64,000 nucleotides of DNA from Nansenia antarctica (GCA_963989245.1 OZ022341.1:77327859-77391858), one strand, 5' to 3'. Positions 30,066 to 40,651 are shown, counted from the stretch's first letter. The notes: generated by a model not told the origin, from the letters alone. Numbers and translations: made by a program.

Positions 30066-30198
30066 GAGTACAGCATTCAGTGAATTGTCTTACCTTGTCC
30101 ATCATCTTCTACCAGTGGCGGTGTCATGCCAAAACCTGCTGCTGCCAAAAGCTGCAGGGCCATCAGCGGCCTAACGCGTCACGACCAGCTGGCGACTG

Positions 30199-30245
30199 TG
30201 ACGTCAGTCTAGTGTTTTTGAAGCCTCCGTTTTGGCCGCCATTAG
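30199..30245 (-). promoter_or_regulatory. CRE and YY1-like motifs upstream of PGBD-like exon 1
   Basis: The palindrome TGACGTCA (30199-30206) lies about 75 bp upstream of the minus-strand ATG (30127), with AATGGCGGCC (about 30236-30245) further up. Such motifs mark CpG-type promoters. Only motif matches support this. Confidence 0.35.
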
Positions 30246-30349
30246 CGAAAAGCTGTAATTTGGCTCTACAAGTGTTAATATGTCATTTTATGAAGTTTTA
30301 ATATGTTTTCAGGCGAGAAAGTAACCATATATATTCACAAAATGTATCC

Positions 30350-30740
30350 GGTTTATCAAAAAAGCATCCTAAAACAATGCACAGCAATTCAACTTAATAA
30401 AAAAAATGCGCGTTTCGTTCCCGGTTTATCAAAATAACCCGTTTATATAAAGAAAGAAACGGAGGTCTGATCAGCAGATCATTTCTCATAGAGTTGCAAA
30501 CGCAACTTCAGCCCTGGACTAAGCATCCTAAAACAATGCACAGCAATTCAACTTAATAAAAAAAATGTGCGTTTCGTTCCCGGTTTATCAAAATAACCCG
30601 TTTATATAAAGAAAGAAATGGAGGTCTGATCAGCAGATCATTTCTCAAAAAGTTGCAAACGCAACTTGAGCCCTGGACTAAGCATCCTAAAACAATGCAC
30701 AGCAATTCAACTTAATTTTAAAAATGCGCGTTTCGTTCAA
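30350..30740 (+). repeat. 159-bp tandem repeat, about 2.4 units
   Basis: AGCATCCTAAAACAATGCAC starts units at 30363, 30522 and 30681. Surrounding 30246-31379 is AT-rich with no gene seen. Confidence 0.88.
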
Positions 30741-31379
30741 GATCCATTAGAGTAGGACATGTACAGTTATGATAAGAACAGTCATATGTAACTTTTGGAC
30801 TAGTATAGTAGTTGATATTGTAATAAAACGTGCCGATGTCAGACGATGAACAAACACACCACGAGTCCACACTGATTCAGAAAACGGAATAAACTTTATA
30901 TATATATACACACAACACTTTGAAAATTCATAGGGGGGAATTCATCAGGAGGATAACGTTTGCAAAATAACTGTACAGGTTACAATCAGGTATATAATAA
31001 TAGTTAGGGAGTAACATATCATTCACAAATTCAACAATAATAGAACCAGTATACGTATGTTACACAGTCAATTGTTAAGTGGGACAATGACAAGCTGGTC
31101 TGTGTCCAGAGGGGAGAGAAGAAGAACAAAGGATGGAAGCATTGGATTGAAGGAGGAGAATTATACTTGGTGAGCTCTTGTCCTCATACATGCATTTCTT
31201 TTTTACTACAGTAAACATTGTATCCAAGAAAAGAAAAAAAATCAAAGTAAACATTGTCAACAAGAATGAAGCCCTGCATTTTTATAACTTTATATTTGTT
31301 TCTCTCTTACGCAAGTCTTATGCAGACCTGATAATTAGACAACCATCTCTGCTGGAATACACACTTAGACAGCTTATGT

Positions 31380-31796
31380 AACAAACTACAGCAGAGGCTT
31401 TATCACCTGAGGCGACTCAGACTTTATGGGGTGAGAAAGCAGATCATGAGAATTTTCTATCAGTCCATTGTTGAAAGTGTAATCAGATGTGGAATAATTG
31501 TGTGGTTTGGCAACTTAACTGTACAACAAAAAAACAGACTAGTCAGCATTCACAAAACAGCTACGAAAATTGTAGGTGAAAGAGACTATGTGATCCTAAA
31601 TAAACTATATGAAAAAGCTGTCCTGGACAAGGCTAACAAGATAATCGCAGACCCCCAACATCCGCTCTCCACAGAATACAAAGTTCTCCCCCTAGGTAGA
31701 AGGCTTCGCATGCCAAGATGTAACTATAAGCTCTTAAAACTATCATTTGTCCCATTCTCCATTAAACTAATCAATTCGCTCAAGCAGAAACGATGA
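31380..31796 (+). pseudogene. LINE ORF2 C-terminal fragment
   Basis: Continuous frame from about 31383 to the stop at 31794. It reads through LQQRLYHLRRLRLYGV, then QSIVESVIRCGIIVWFGNL and QQKNRLVSIHKTATKIVG, a pattern typical of the region after the RT domain in jockey/Rex-like fish LINEs. No RT catalytic box is present; it is 5'-truncated. Confidence 0.75.
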
Positions 31797-32417
31797 TTAG
31801 GACATGATCACCAGCACCTGCACTTTATTGACAATGTGTGTCTACTACCCTACACAGTGTGTCTACTACCCTACACAGTGGACCCTATTATGCACTTCAT
31901 CAATAAGACGAGGCGGTAGATCTAAACTTAAGACGTGGAGGCGTGGTCAAGGCCACTTTGCTATTATGCGTGCTGTAGTGGGCGCCTAAAACCCGGCGCT
32001 AAGCAAAGAAATTAGTCATGGGTGTGTTTTGGGCGTCTTCTCAATCAACCCAATCAGCGTGCCAGGTGCCATTCCCTTTAAGAACCGGCTGCGTTGAGTC
32101 ATTAGCGCTATGCTATTATGGAAGTCCTGAGAAGGAGGTCAGCGCGCTTCTCTGCCTCTCCCTTCTGAAATAAAGCATTTATACTGTGACCGTAATTGAC
32201 GTCTTGCCGTGGAGCCACGTGCGTGTTCATGTGTGCCCACATGCATGCGCAAATCGCGGAGGCGCGCTCGTGTTTCAAAACGTGCATGAAGTCTAAACTT
32301 AAGAACTTTTCAAACCACTTCTTAGCGATAGGAGCAAAGTCAGATCGCATAATAGCAGGGGCGCCTAGTGCACTTCATTAACATATGAACACTCCCACAA
32401 TGAGCAATATATGCACG
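31797..32417. other. Intergenic between LINE fragment and Gypsy element
   Basis: A 21-bp direct duplication (GTGTCTACTACCCTACACA type) lies at 31840-31880. Sequences such as GGGCGCCTA and CTATTATGC occur near both ends (31880-32000 and 32340-32375), which may mark a small decayed inverted-repeat element. No gene seen. Confidence 0.4.
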
Positions 32418-32601
32418 TGTTGTGTCCTGTATATACCGCCAGTGGGCGCTAGTATGCTAGTGATGTATGCAGTTACGGAAGTGATGTATGCACTTCCGGA
32501 TGTTAAGAAGAAGGAGTTGAATAAACGTGCGAAGTGAACAGCAGCTGCGTGTCTCCCGGTCTCATTCTTTCCTAACTACTTTCTTACTACAGAATACCAC
32601 A
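32418..32601 (+). repeat. Gypsy 5' LTR
   Basis: 184 bp, TG...CA. It contains AATAAA (about 32520) near the expected R/U5 region. Compared with the 3' LTR it has an extra CCGGTCTCATTC-type insertion. Confidence 0.85.
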
Positions 32602-32605
32602 TTTT

Positions 32606-32620
32606 TGGCGACGAGGATGG
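32606..32620 (+). promoter_or_regulatory. Gypsy primer-binding site, tRNA-Ser(GCU), overlapping the gag ATG
   Basis: TGGCGACGAGGATGG matches the complement of the CCA-extended 3' end of vertebrate tRNA-Ser(GCU). The ATG at 32617-32619, the probable gag start, lies within it. Confidence 0.75.
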
Positions 32621-35154
32621 CTATTTCTGTACCCTTACCTACACCGTTCATGCCTGTGCCAGGCGAACCTGCTATTTCTTTTCCTACTTGGTTGAGAATG
32701 TTTGAAAATTACATGCTCGTAATTGATGCTACCGGAGAAAAATGGCCGGAGGAAAGAAAGCGCGCGGTTCTTCTCCATGCACTTGGGACCGAAGGACAAA
32801 GACTGTTCTACACTCTAAAGGATACGGGTGTTACCTACACTTCTGCCGTGGATGGACTGAAAAAGTACTTTGTTCCTAAGGTGAATGTGATTGCTGAACG
32901 TCACAAATTTCGACAGAGAGCTCAGGGTCCTGACGAGACGGTTAATCAGTTCCTTGCTTCATTACGCGAGCTAGCTGCAGCTTGTGAATTTGGTGCCATG
33001 GAGGAACAAATGATTCGTGATCAACTGATTGAGCGTGTTGCTAATACACGCATACGAGACAGACTTTTGCTTGAATCGGACTTGTCTCTGGACAAAGCTA
33101 CTTCAATGGCCTTACAAATCGAGGCTGGACTACGGAACTCCAACGTTCTCTCTGGAGCTACAGCTTCGGTGAGAGCCATCGAGAAACAGCTGACGAGGAG
33201 GAGGTTCGACAAGGGCAAGAAGAAAGCTCCGACGACGACTGCACCTGCCACGGTCTACAGCCAGCCAGCTACAACTGGGAATCAGCGCGCCTGCTTCCGA
33301 TGCGGATCCACAGGACACTTAGCTAACAAGCCTACATGCCCGGCGGTTAAGGTGACTTGCAATACATGCGGAAAAGTTGGACATTTTTCCAAGGTGTGTA
33401 GATCGGCTCAAAAAGAGGTGCGTGAGGTAGTGGTGAATGACGTTACTGTGCTTTACATGCAGGGGGCCGTCGTGAATGATAAAATTATGTGTACTGTACG
33501 AGTTGATGCAAATTATCATTCCCATGATGTTGAGCTGATAGTGGATACAGGCTCATCTGTTTCTATTATTCCAGAGAGTACTTACCAGACACTTTTCCAT
33601 ACATGTGTCCTTGCTGAGCCTACAGTGTATCTGCTTACTTACTCCAGAGAGAAAATTCCTGTTAAAGGTTGCATGCATGCTACAGTTGTTCATAATGGAC
33701 ATTCAGTTACAGGTTCATTGATAGTGGTTGAATCAGGAAATGCATTGCTGGGACTAGATTTATTTGTAGCATTGCAGATGTGCATTGAGGGTAACAAAAT
33801 TATTACTGTTAGCTCTGCTAGCTCTCCTACTGTGCTCCGAGCACCTACTGTACAGAGTACCACTCCACAGAACGAACCAGAGGTTCTAGTACAGGAGTTA
33901 GGGTGTGCAAAAGGTTTTATGCACAAAATACAGGTTAAACCAGATGCTGTGCCAGTACAGCAGAAACTGAGGAGGCTTCCGTTCTCAGTGAGGCAGGCTG
34001 TGACCGATGAGCTCGCAGATCTACAGGAAAAAGGCGTTATAGAACGTATAGACGCATCTCCATGGGTTACCCCTATAGTTGTGACCCAGAGAAAGGGGGG
34101 AGGAAAGCCTCGCCTGTGTGTTGACCTCAGAGAACCTAATAAGGCAATCATCAGTGACTGTCATCCCTTACCGCACATGGATGAACTGTTCGCTGAGCTC
34201 CGTGGAGCCACAGTCTTTTCTACTATAGACTTAGCCTCTGCTTATCACCAGTTGCCATTGCATCCAGATAGCCGTGATTTAACTGCGTTTATCACGCATG
34301 AGGGTCTCTTTCGTTTCTGCCGAGTGCCATTTGGCCTCGCTTCTGCTCCTTCAGCTTTTCAGAAAATGATGTCGACTGTACTGACAGGCCTGCCAGGCGT
34401 ACAGGCCTACCTGGATGATGTGATTTGCTACGGCATCACACAGCAGGATCACGATGTCAGCCTACGGAGAGTGCTACATGCTCTAAATGAAGTGGGACTT
34501 AAACTGAACATGCACAAGTGTAAGTTCAACCAGAAAGCTCTGCGCTTCCTGGGCCACACTGTGTCCAAAGATGGTCTTCATCCTGACCAAGACGGGGTCA
34601 GTGCTGTGGCGAACGCGCCTGCCCCGCACAACACATCCTCCCTGCGGTCCTTCCTAGGACTTGCATCGTGGTATAGTAAATTCATACCTGACTTCTCTAC
34701 TGTGGTGGAACCGCTACGTGCTACACTCAGGGAATCCACTGACACTAAGTTTGAATGGACAGCGGATGCAGAGTCCAGTTTTACTGAGGTTAAGAGACTG
34801 ATTACTGAGAGTCCTACCTTAGCATTATATGATCCTGAGTTACCTACTTATGTCACTACCGATGCTTCTAACTATGGATTGGGGGCTGTAATGAGCCAGA
34901 TTCACCCAGACAATACAGAGAGAACCATAGCTTTTGCGTCCAGGACACTTTCTCCTGCAGAGAGAAAGTACTCTACCGTCGAGCGTGAGGCGCTGGCATG
35001 CGTTTGGGCGGTGGAAAGGTGGAGAACCTACCTGTGGGGACATCGTTTTGTCCTACGCACAGACCACCAAGCGTTGACAACCCTACTCACTTCCAGGGGT
35101 ACGGGTCGCGCAGGTCTGAGAATAGCGAGATGGTCTACTATGCTTTACTTATGA
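32617..35154 (+). CDS. Gypsy Gag-Pol: nucleocapsid, protease, RT, RNase H (interrupted)
   Basis: I start at ATG 32617 because earlier in-frame codons lack an ATG. 845 codons. Gag is followed by two Cys-His knuckles (from 33292, CFRCGSTGH, then CNTCGKVGHFSKVC). The aspartic protease VDTGSSVS follows (D at 33544). RT has FSTIDLASAYHQL and YLDD (34408-34419). RNase H has TDASNYGLGAV (D at 34861) and YSTVEREALA. Gag and Pol share one frame. The frame ends at 35154 in a stop created by a one-base shift between about 35136 and 35150; the integrase continues in another frame. Replication would therefore fail at the Pol level unless ribosomes shift there; I treat it as damage. Confidence 0.88.
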   Translation: MAISVPLPTPFMPVPGEPAISFPTWLRMFENYMLVIDATGEKWPEERKRAVLLHALGTEGQRLFYTLKDTGVTYTSAVDGLKKYFVPKVNVIAERHKFRQRAQGPDETVNQFLASLRELAAACEFGAMEEQMIRDQLIERVANTRIRDRLLLESDLSLDKATSMALQIEAGLRNSNVLSGATASVRAIEKQLTRRRFDKGKKKAPTTTAPATVYSQPATTGNQRACFRCGSTGHLANKPTCPAVKVTCNTCGKVGHFSKVCRSAQKEVREVVVNDVTVLYMQGAVVNDKIMCTVRVDANYHSHDVELIVDTGSSVSIIPESTYQTLFHTCVLAEPTVYLLTYSREKIPVKGCMHATVVHNGHSVTGSLIVVESGNALLGLDLFVALQMCIEGNKIITVSSASSPTVLRAPTVQSTTPQNEPEVLVQELGCAKGFMHKIQVKPDAVPVQQKLRRLPFSVRQAVTDELADLQEKGVIERIDASPWVTPIVVTQRKGGGKPRLCVDLREPNKAIISDCHPLPHMDELFAELRGATVFSTIDLASAYHQLPLHPDSRDLTAFITHEGLFRFCRVPFGLASAPSAFQKMMSTVLTGLPGVQAYLDDVICYGITQQDHDVSLRRVLHALNEVGLKLNMHKCKFNQKALRFLGHTVSKDGLHPDQDGVSAVANAPAPHNTSSLRSFLGLASWYSKFIPDFSTVVEPLRATLRESTDTKFEWTADAESSFTEVKRLITESPTLALYDPELPTYVTTDASNYGLGAVMSQIHPDNTERTIAFASRTLSPAERKYSTVEREALACVWAVERWRTYLWGHRFVLRTDHQALTTLLTSRGTGRAGLRIARWSTMLYL

Positions 35155-36601
35155 TGTCACTTACCATCCAGGGAAACGTAATGTGACTGCTGACTGCTTG
35201 TCCAGACTCCCTCTGCCTTCGACAGGAGAGGTGGAGGAGGAGCCAGACATGGTGGCTACTGTGTTCACAGGTTCCTCACATGCCATATCTGTGACCGAGT
35301 TCACTGCTGCCTGTGAGGCCTGTCCTGAACTGACTCAACTGAGACAGCAGATACAGAAAGGTTGGCCAAAATGCAGTAAGAATGTGACAAAGGAACTTGC
35401 TCCATATTTTAGAGTGAGAGATGAACTGGCTGTGGATGAACTACTTGTCATGAGAGGCCCCGACCGTGTGGTGGTTCCTACTACACTACGGTCTAAAGTT
35501 GTAAATTTAGCTCATGAAGCGCATCAGGGAATAGTGCGTACTAAACAGAGACTACGAGAGCTATGTTGGTGGCCGCAAATGGACAGATGTGTCCAGACAT
35601 TAGTAGGCTCATGTGTACCCTGTCAATACAATGACAAAACAGCCAAAACTGCGCCTGCACCACTTACCCCAGTGGAACTGCCAGGTGGACCATGGGAGAA
35701 GGTGGCCATTGACATTGTTGGTCCCTTTGACTGTGCGACATGGGACTGCCGTTATGCTATTACACTCACAGACTATTACAGTAAGTGGCCAGAGGTGGCG
35801 TTTGTCTCTACTGTAACTACAGAGGCGGTTATTAGCTTCTTGACTACAGTGTTTAGTCGTGAAGGTAACCCTTCCTTCCTGGTCTCTGACAACGGATGTC
35901 AGTTTACCTCCCATGCTTTTGCAAGCTTTCTGGGAGAGAGAGAGATAAAGCACCTGCGTTCCAGTGTTTATTATCCAAGAGCCAACGGGGCTATTGAGAG
36001 ATTTAATCGAGTTCTCAAAGAGTGTATTCAGACGGCTGAGAGAATGCACAAGCCATGGAAACATGCAGTAACAGAGTTCTTACTGAACTATCGCGCTACG
36101 CCGCATGCTACTACAGGAGCTACTCCCTTTGAGTTGCTGAGGAACAGAAAGATGCGTACAAAACTAAACGTCCTCCCTGTCTCACAACAAATTAAGTCAC
36201 ATGAGAAAGTGCAGGAGACAGTGAGACGCAAGCAACAGGAGAGTAAGGAGTACACAGACAGAATGAGGGGAGCGAAAGTGCCCATGTTCCAAGTGAATGA
36301 CACCGTACGTGTCCGCAGACCGGAGCATGTAAAAAAGGGATCATCAAGATTCACAGAACCGCTGACAGTAGTTAGTAAAGCAGGACAGAATACATACCTG
36401 CTCAGTGATGGTCGAAAATGGAATGCATCCAAGCTTACACGCTTCCCCAAGGATGCTCTGTCTGGCACCAGTGGTGAAAAGGAGATTGAGCTAGAGGAGT
36501 TCATGGTGCCCGAGACAGAGAATGTGTTTAATGAACCAGGTCCAAGAAGGAACCTTAGAGTCAGAAACCCACCTAGGTGGCTGGTAGACTTTGTGCCGTA
36601 G
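35155..36601 (+). CDS. Gypsy integrase frame (continuation of Pol)
   Basis: Open from the frameshift region to 36601. It carries the HHCC zinc-binding module (from H at 35513), catalytic D at 35711 (AIDIVGP), D at 35888 (VSDNGCQF) and E at 35996 (NGAIERFN). The spacing is D-58-D-35-E, as in functional integrases. A basic C-terminal domain follows (VNDTVRVRRP). No start codon of its own is expected; it depends on the preceding frame. Confidence 0.88.
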
Positions 36602-36847
36602 AGAACGTACTAAAAGGGTAGGATAGAACACGGTTCTAACTTAGTACAAAAAGGTCCTACAATGCAATGACAAAAGTGAATGTTCATTTCATGTTTCACT
36701 GTCATAAACTGTTTATTGTTGTTATTCATTCTGCTGATTCATTCATTTTCATTTCCTTAGTTTTCATTTTATTTCAATTGTACTGACACCAGTCTACAGA
36801 ATATTGCATTCTTTGAGTACTGTAATTCCTTTAAGAAAGGGGGAAAT

Positions 36848-37019
36848 GTTGTGTCCTGTTTATACCGCCAGTGGGCGCTAGTATGCTAGTGATGTATGCA
36901 GTGACGGAAGTGATGTATGCACTGACGGATGTTAAGAAGAGAAAGAAGTTGAATAAACGTGCGAAGTGAATAGCAGCTGCGTGTCTGCGTGAACTACTTT
37001 CTTACTACAGAATACCACA
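36848..37019 (+). repeat. Gypsy 3' LTR
   Basis: 172 bp, preceded by the polypurine tract at 36833-36847. Confidence 0.85.
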
Positions 37020-37189
37020 GGTCAATAAAGGTAAAAGAAGACAACAGTGAGTACGCTAGAATGGAGACAGTATAGGCTAAATAAATGTTCTGTTTGCCTA
37101 CTGAGTGCAAGTAAATCACAGTCTACTTGTTGAATGTTGCGTTTAGTTTTAAGATGATGTTAAGTAAATGATCGAATCACCACATATTA

Positions 37190-37430
37190 TGACAATGGTA
37201 AATGGACTTACTTATAGCCTAGTGCTTTATTCCAAAGCGCTTTACAACGGCCTCTCATTCACCCATTCACACACACATGCACACCAATGGCGGCAAGCTA
37301 CCATGCAAGGCGCCGGCCTGCTCATTGGGAGCAATTTGGGGTTCAGTGTCTTGCCCAAGGACACTTCGTCATGTGGCCAGTCGGGGCTCGAACCGCCGAT
37401 TTGCAATGGGGGAGCTAGAACAGTAAACAT
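37190..37430. repeat. Fish interspersed repeat tail
   Basis: AAATGGACTTA...AAGCGCTTTACAAC, CATTCACACACACATGCACAC and TTGCCCAAGGACACTTCG are phrases of a widespread fish LINE/SINE-type repeat. A B-box-like GGGGCTCGAACC follows. Confidence 0.65.
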
Positions 37431-39254
37431 ATAGCTCAATGCAGTAATTTCTATGGGAAGCTAAGATGCCACCTATCCATGTTGAAAGATTTACCTAGTT
37501 AACTAAATATAACTAATCGTGTTAGCCTTCTGTAAAATTATTTTATACCCAACAAGCCAACTCATAGTATGACTAACAACAAATCAGGTATAGCTAGCTT
37601 GGAGCTGGCTAATCACTAAAACAACGGCCACCAAGTGAGCTGGTAACTTAAACGCAGTTTGCAAAATGTGCAAACTGAACTGTGAAACTATACAAGACTA
37701 CTAATATAACTGATAAGAATCAGCGAAAAGAATGAACAGGAATCAAAGGTATACCGTGTTAATTCAAAATGGCGAGCAGGAAAGCAGTGAAGACAAAATT
37801 ACAAATGTTTCGTCAATGCTAATAGAGGTAGATAGGAGTTTTTATTTTAAAATATCAATTTCAGCTCATCAACATCTTGTGTTCGTTATGGAAAAATGTA
37901 CGCATGTTTCGTTACAATTTTCATTCATGAAATTAACACTGATGGGCAGATGATTCCTCGAGGTGGGCAAGGCTTATCTCTGGGCCAGCCCACCCGTAGA
38001 CACGCCCCAGTTAATTATTATCAAAACACAATGTTTTTACATTACATTTTACCATACTTACCATTTAATTAGGAGATATGACACAATTAAGGAATAGGAC
38101 ACCAATGTCTCATGAATTACAATTATGCATAGTCTTTATGATTATTCTTGTGACATCCTGACTCCCTTTCATCAGTTGCAGCAAGACTTCTTTGTGCCAC
38201 AGCACCCCCCTGTGGTCGAAGGCGTACTTGCACTCTTCAGCTGCAGCAGCAGTTCAAAGGGATTCACAGTGCTCACCTGGAAGAAGAAGAACGCGTGGTT
38301 TCACAACACGGACATATTTACAGTACATCAATATCAGTACAGTAACAACTAACATTCAACGTTAGCTATTCCAATGAAAATCCATGACATTTAGGAATTT
38401 ACTAAATTAATAATTATTAACTAAATGTTAATATCGCTTGTACTTATAGACTCTAATTGTTTTTGCAGGGTTCTTTGAAAATCCACGTCCAAATGGCCAC
38501 ATATTGTAGTACTGTAGTATTAGTAACCAATGGATTATTTCTCATTGAGTCTATTAGAAATATTACAGTAAAGATGGCTGACTTTGCCACATATTTAACA
38601 ATTTTACTAATCTTTGCACATGCAAAATGGGGCCCTCTGTATGTGCAGCTGTACCTAAGAGGTTTATTACTGTTAGAGATCTGAGCATGACCCCAGCCTC
38701 TGTATCGGAAAGCCCCCTCCAGTTCTGATCACTTGAAACAGAATGTCTAAAGGTCGACATGGGAGTAAATCTGAATAAAATACTCTCCACCACTCACTCC
38801 CCTGACTACCAAGACTGGAAACATTCTCCCCAGATTGAGGAATGTGTATGATTACAGAGACATTAACAAACCAGAAATAGTCTTTCATATGTATGTATGT
38901 ACTGCGTGACCATGAGGCAGCACTCAAAAAATGGGTCATGAAGAGGGAAAAACCACATATAAGTCGCACTGGACTATAAGTCGCATTTATTTAGAAATAT
39001 GTTTCACAAAATCCAAGACCAAGAACAGACATTTAATCTGGAAAGGCAAGTTTATTCAACTACACAATAGCACACAGAACAACAGGCTGAATAGAAGTCC
39101 GGTATGTTAACAAGCCACATTGACAGTTATTCAGCTACACAATAGCATAAAGAACATACCTGGGAGGCTGAATAGGCTAAATGAACATAACAAGCCAGCG
39201 AGTCCAACAAGCAAGTTACCAGTAAGCAAGTTACCAGTAAGCAAGTTCACCAAG
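37431..39254. other. Gene-poor stretch
   Basis: Mostly anonymous AT-rich DNA. Near 38282-38150 on the minus strand a good acceptor (CTTCTTCTTCCAG) is followed by sequence that, after an in-frame stop, reads AFDHRGVLWHKEVLLQL; it could be a decayed exon. At 38950-39000 ACTATAAGTCGCA resembles a dispersed DNA-transposon fragment. Nothing else is supportable. Confidence 0.4.
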
Positions 39255-39710
39255 CTACCGTTTGCTTAGCTTCAACAAGCTAATGTTTCCTCCGCAGACT
39301 TTTCCGGACGAAAGTGTGTCCCTGTCGGCTCGGTACAGCTGGAAGCCCTCCAGTTGTACTGCTGCGTCTGGGACTTCCTCAGAGAGCCAGGTCTCCGTGA
39401 TGGCATAAGCTGCTGAAGAGTTGCTTTTCGCTACCAGGCACCGGAGTTCGTCCATTTTATTACATAAAGAGTTCACGTTGGCCAGAAATATTCCTGGGAG
39501 TGGAGTGCGGGAGCCGCGTCTTCTCTTTACCTCGGCCACTCGTGCGCTAATGCGTCTACTCCCAGCGGGGCTCCCCGATCGCGCAGAGAAAAGAACAGGG
39601 GACACTGGGCGTTCTCTGCCGTAGCATAAACGTCCACGGTCGCTTGACCGAATCGTGACCAAATCTGTTTCACTACTTCGGGGTTGTGACGCCTCCCACT
39701 CTGCCTGCAT
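39255..39710 (-). pseudogene. LINE endonuclease-region fragment
   Basis: Minus-strand frame with a basic leader (RRRGSRTPLPGIFLANVNSL, then NKMDELRCLVA) followed by TETWLSEEVPDAAVQL, typical of the start of the APE-type endonuclease in fish LINE ORF2. It breaks off after about 150 codons. Confidence 0.7.
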
Positions 39711-39788
39711 ATTGGCTGTGGCTGGAGCCTGGGCAGAGTGGGTGGGTCGTTAGGTTGAGTGGTGTCACCTGGGTTTGGGGAGCTGGGG

Positions 39789-40467
39789 ATATATGTGTGG
39801 TGGCCTGGGAAAACCCTTCACATGGTGGCATTTTGACATTTTATATTTTTTATATTTCCATAAATTAGAAGTTCTCAGCTATTCATAACTGGTTGAATGA
39901 CTGAGATAGCCCTTTATTTAAAAAAAAGTTATGAGCATTTTAATGTAGCATGTCAAAAAAAGTGAAAGGGGAGAAATCCTCCCCTTTCTCCTCCGGGTCG
40001 GGGGAGGAGCCTATGCAGATCGGCCGGTCTCGTTTGTCTGCTTGTGATGCGGTGGTAGTCTGCTCGCCTCGTCGGTATGCGAGGGACAGATCCATTTGTG
40101 TGTCTTCTAGTTAAGATTTTATTACTTTATGCTTATTGTGAGCATCAGTAAACTGGCAATAACACAGGTGGAAGTATCGTCTCTCCTTTCGCTCATGTGT
40201 GCGTGCGTTGCTTAACTGAGAATGAGACACGTTCAACGAGATGTTGTTTCGCTAGCAAACTACCTGCCACAAAAACATCAAAATAAGTACTTTCTCTTTT
40301 GTTTTCTTAAAATGTTTATTCACCATAATGTAGTATGGAGTTCAAAGTACTAGAATACCACATAATATCAAAATCGCCAAAATCGCGATTTCCATCTATA
40401 TTTGCTCTTTGCCACGAACGAACGCCAGCGACATCCGACGGGTTTTCCCAGGCCACCACACATATAT
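39789..40467. repeat. 28-bp perfect inverted repeat, 623-bp spacer
   Basis: 39789-39816 and 40440-40467 are exact inverted copies (ATATATGTGTGGTGGCCTGG... and its complement). They may be ends of a small element or remnants of an inverted duplication. Confidence 0.75.
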
Positions 40468-40651
40468 ATGAGAGGGGTGTCCTCAGCTCTCTCTCTCTCT
40501 TCCTTATGATTTGGGTTCTGTTGGTAAGGTCTCTGGGTACCTGGTGATGAGCGAGTGAGTACAGGTGTAGGAAGGGGGGCGGGGCAGTAACCTGGGGAGA
40601 GACACAGGAAACAACAAAAACACACATAACCACACACACACACACACACAA

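Larger units (their letters stand above)
25709..30127 (-). pseudogene. piggyBac-derived (PGBD-like) transposase pseudogene with duplicated N-terminal exons
   Basis: Minus strand. Predicted exons are 30094-30127 (MTPPLVEDDGQ), 28918-29034, 28408-28590, 28197-28313, 28003-28107 (acceptor AG mutated to AA), 27645-27758 and 25709-27470. All junctions are phase 1. The large exon encodes an RG-rich start, then the DDE_Tnp_1_7 piggyBac core from WHDKDW. It is broken by a frameshift near 26595-26608 and a stop plus frameshift near 26456-26475. The first catalytic Asp survives (SIDAGM), the second is Asn (YMNNF), and the third is kept (NGVDKPDQ). A C-terminal Cys-rich zinc-binding module (CRVC...CKAC) is intact in its own frame. 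Role in the active family: cut-and-paste transposition at TTAA. This copy is inactive. Whether the N-terminal exons are still transcribed is unknown. Confidence 0.8.
32418..37019 (+). mobile_element. Gypsy (Mag-like) LTR retrotransposon
   Basis: Short LTRs 32418-32601 (184 bp) and 36848-37019 (172 bp), both TGTTGTGTCC...ATACCACA. A primer-binding site follows the left LTR, and a polypurine tract AAGAAAGGGGGAAA precedes the right one. One gag-pol frame is followed by an integrase frame. The LTRs differ by substitutions and indels, and no clear target duplication is visible (GCACG versus GTCAA), so the copy is older than the BEL element or rearranged. A single frameshift separates RNase H from integrase. 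Confidence 0.9.

Noticed and set aside
32527..32616. Upstream extension of Gypsy Gag from a GTG
   Set aside because: The codons lie in the 5' LTR and before the PBS, so they are not expected to be translated; ATG 32617 is preferred.
38673..38969. 98-codon minus-strand frame
   Set aside because: No recognisable motif and no codon or splice support; possibly a LINE relic but not demonstrable.
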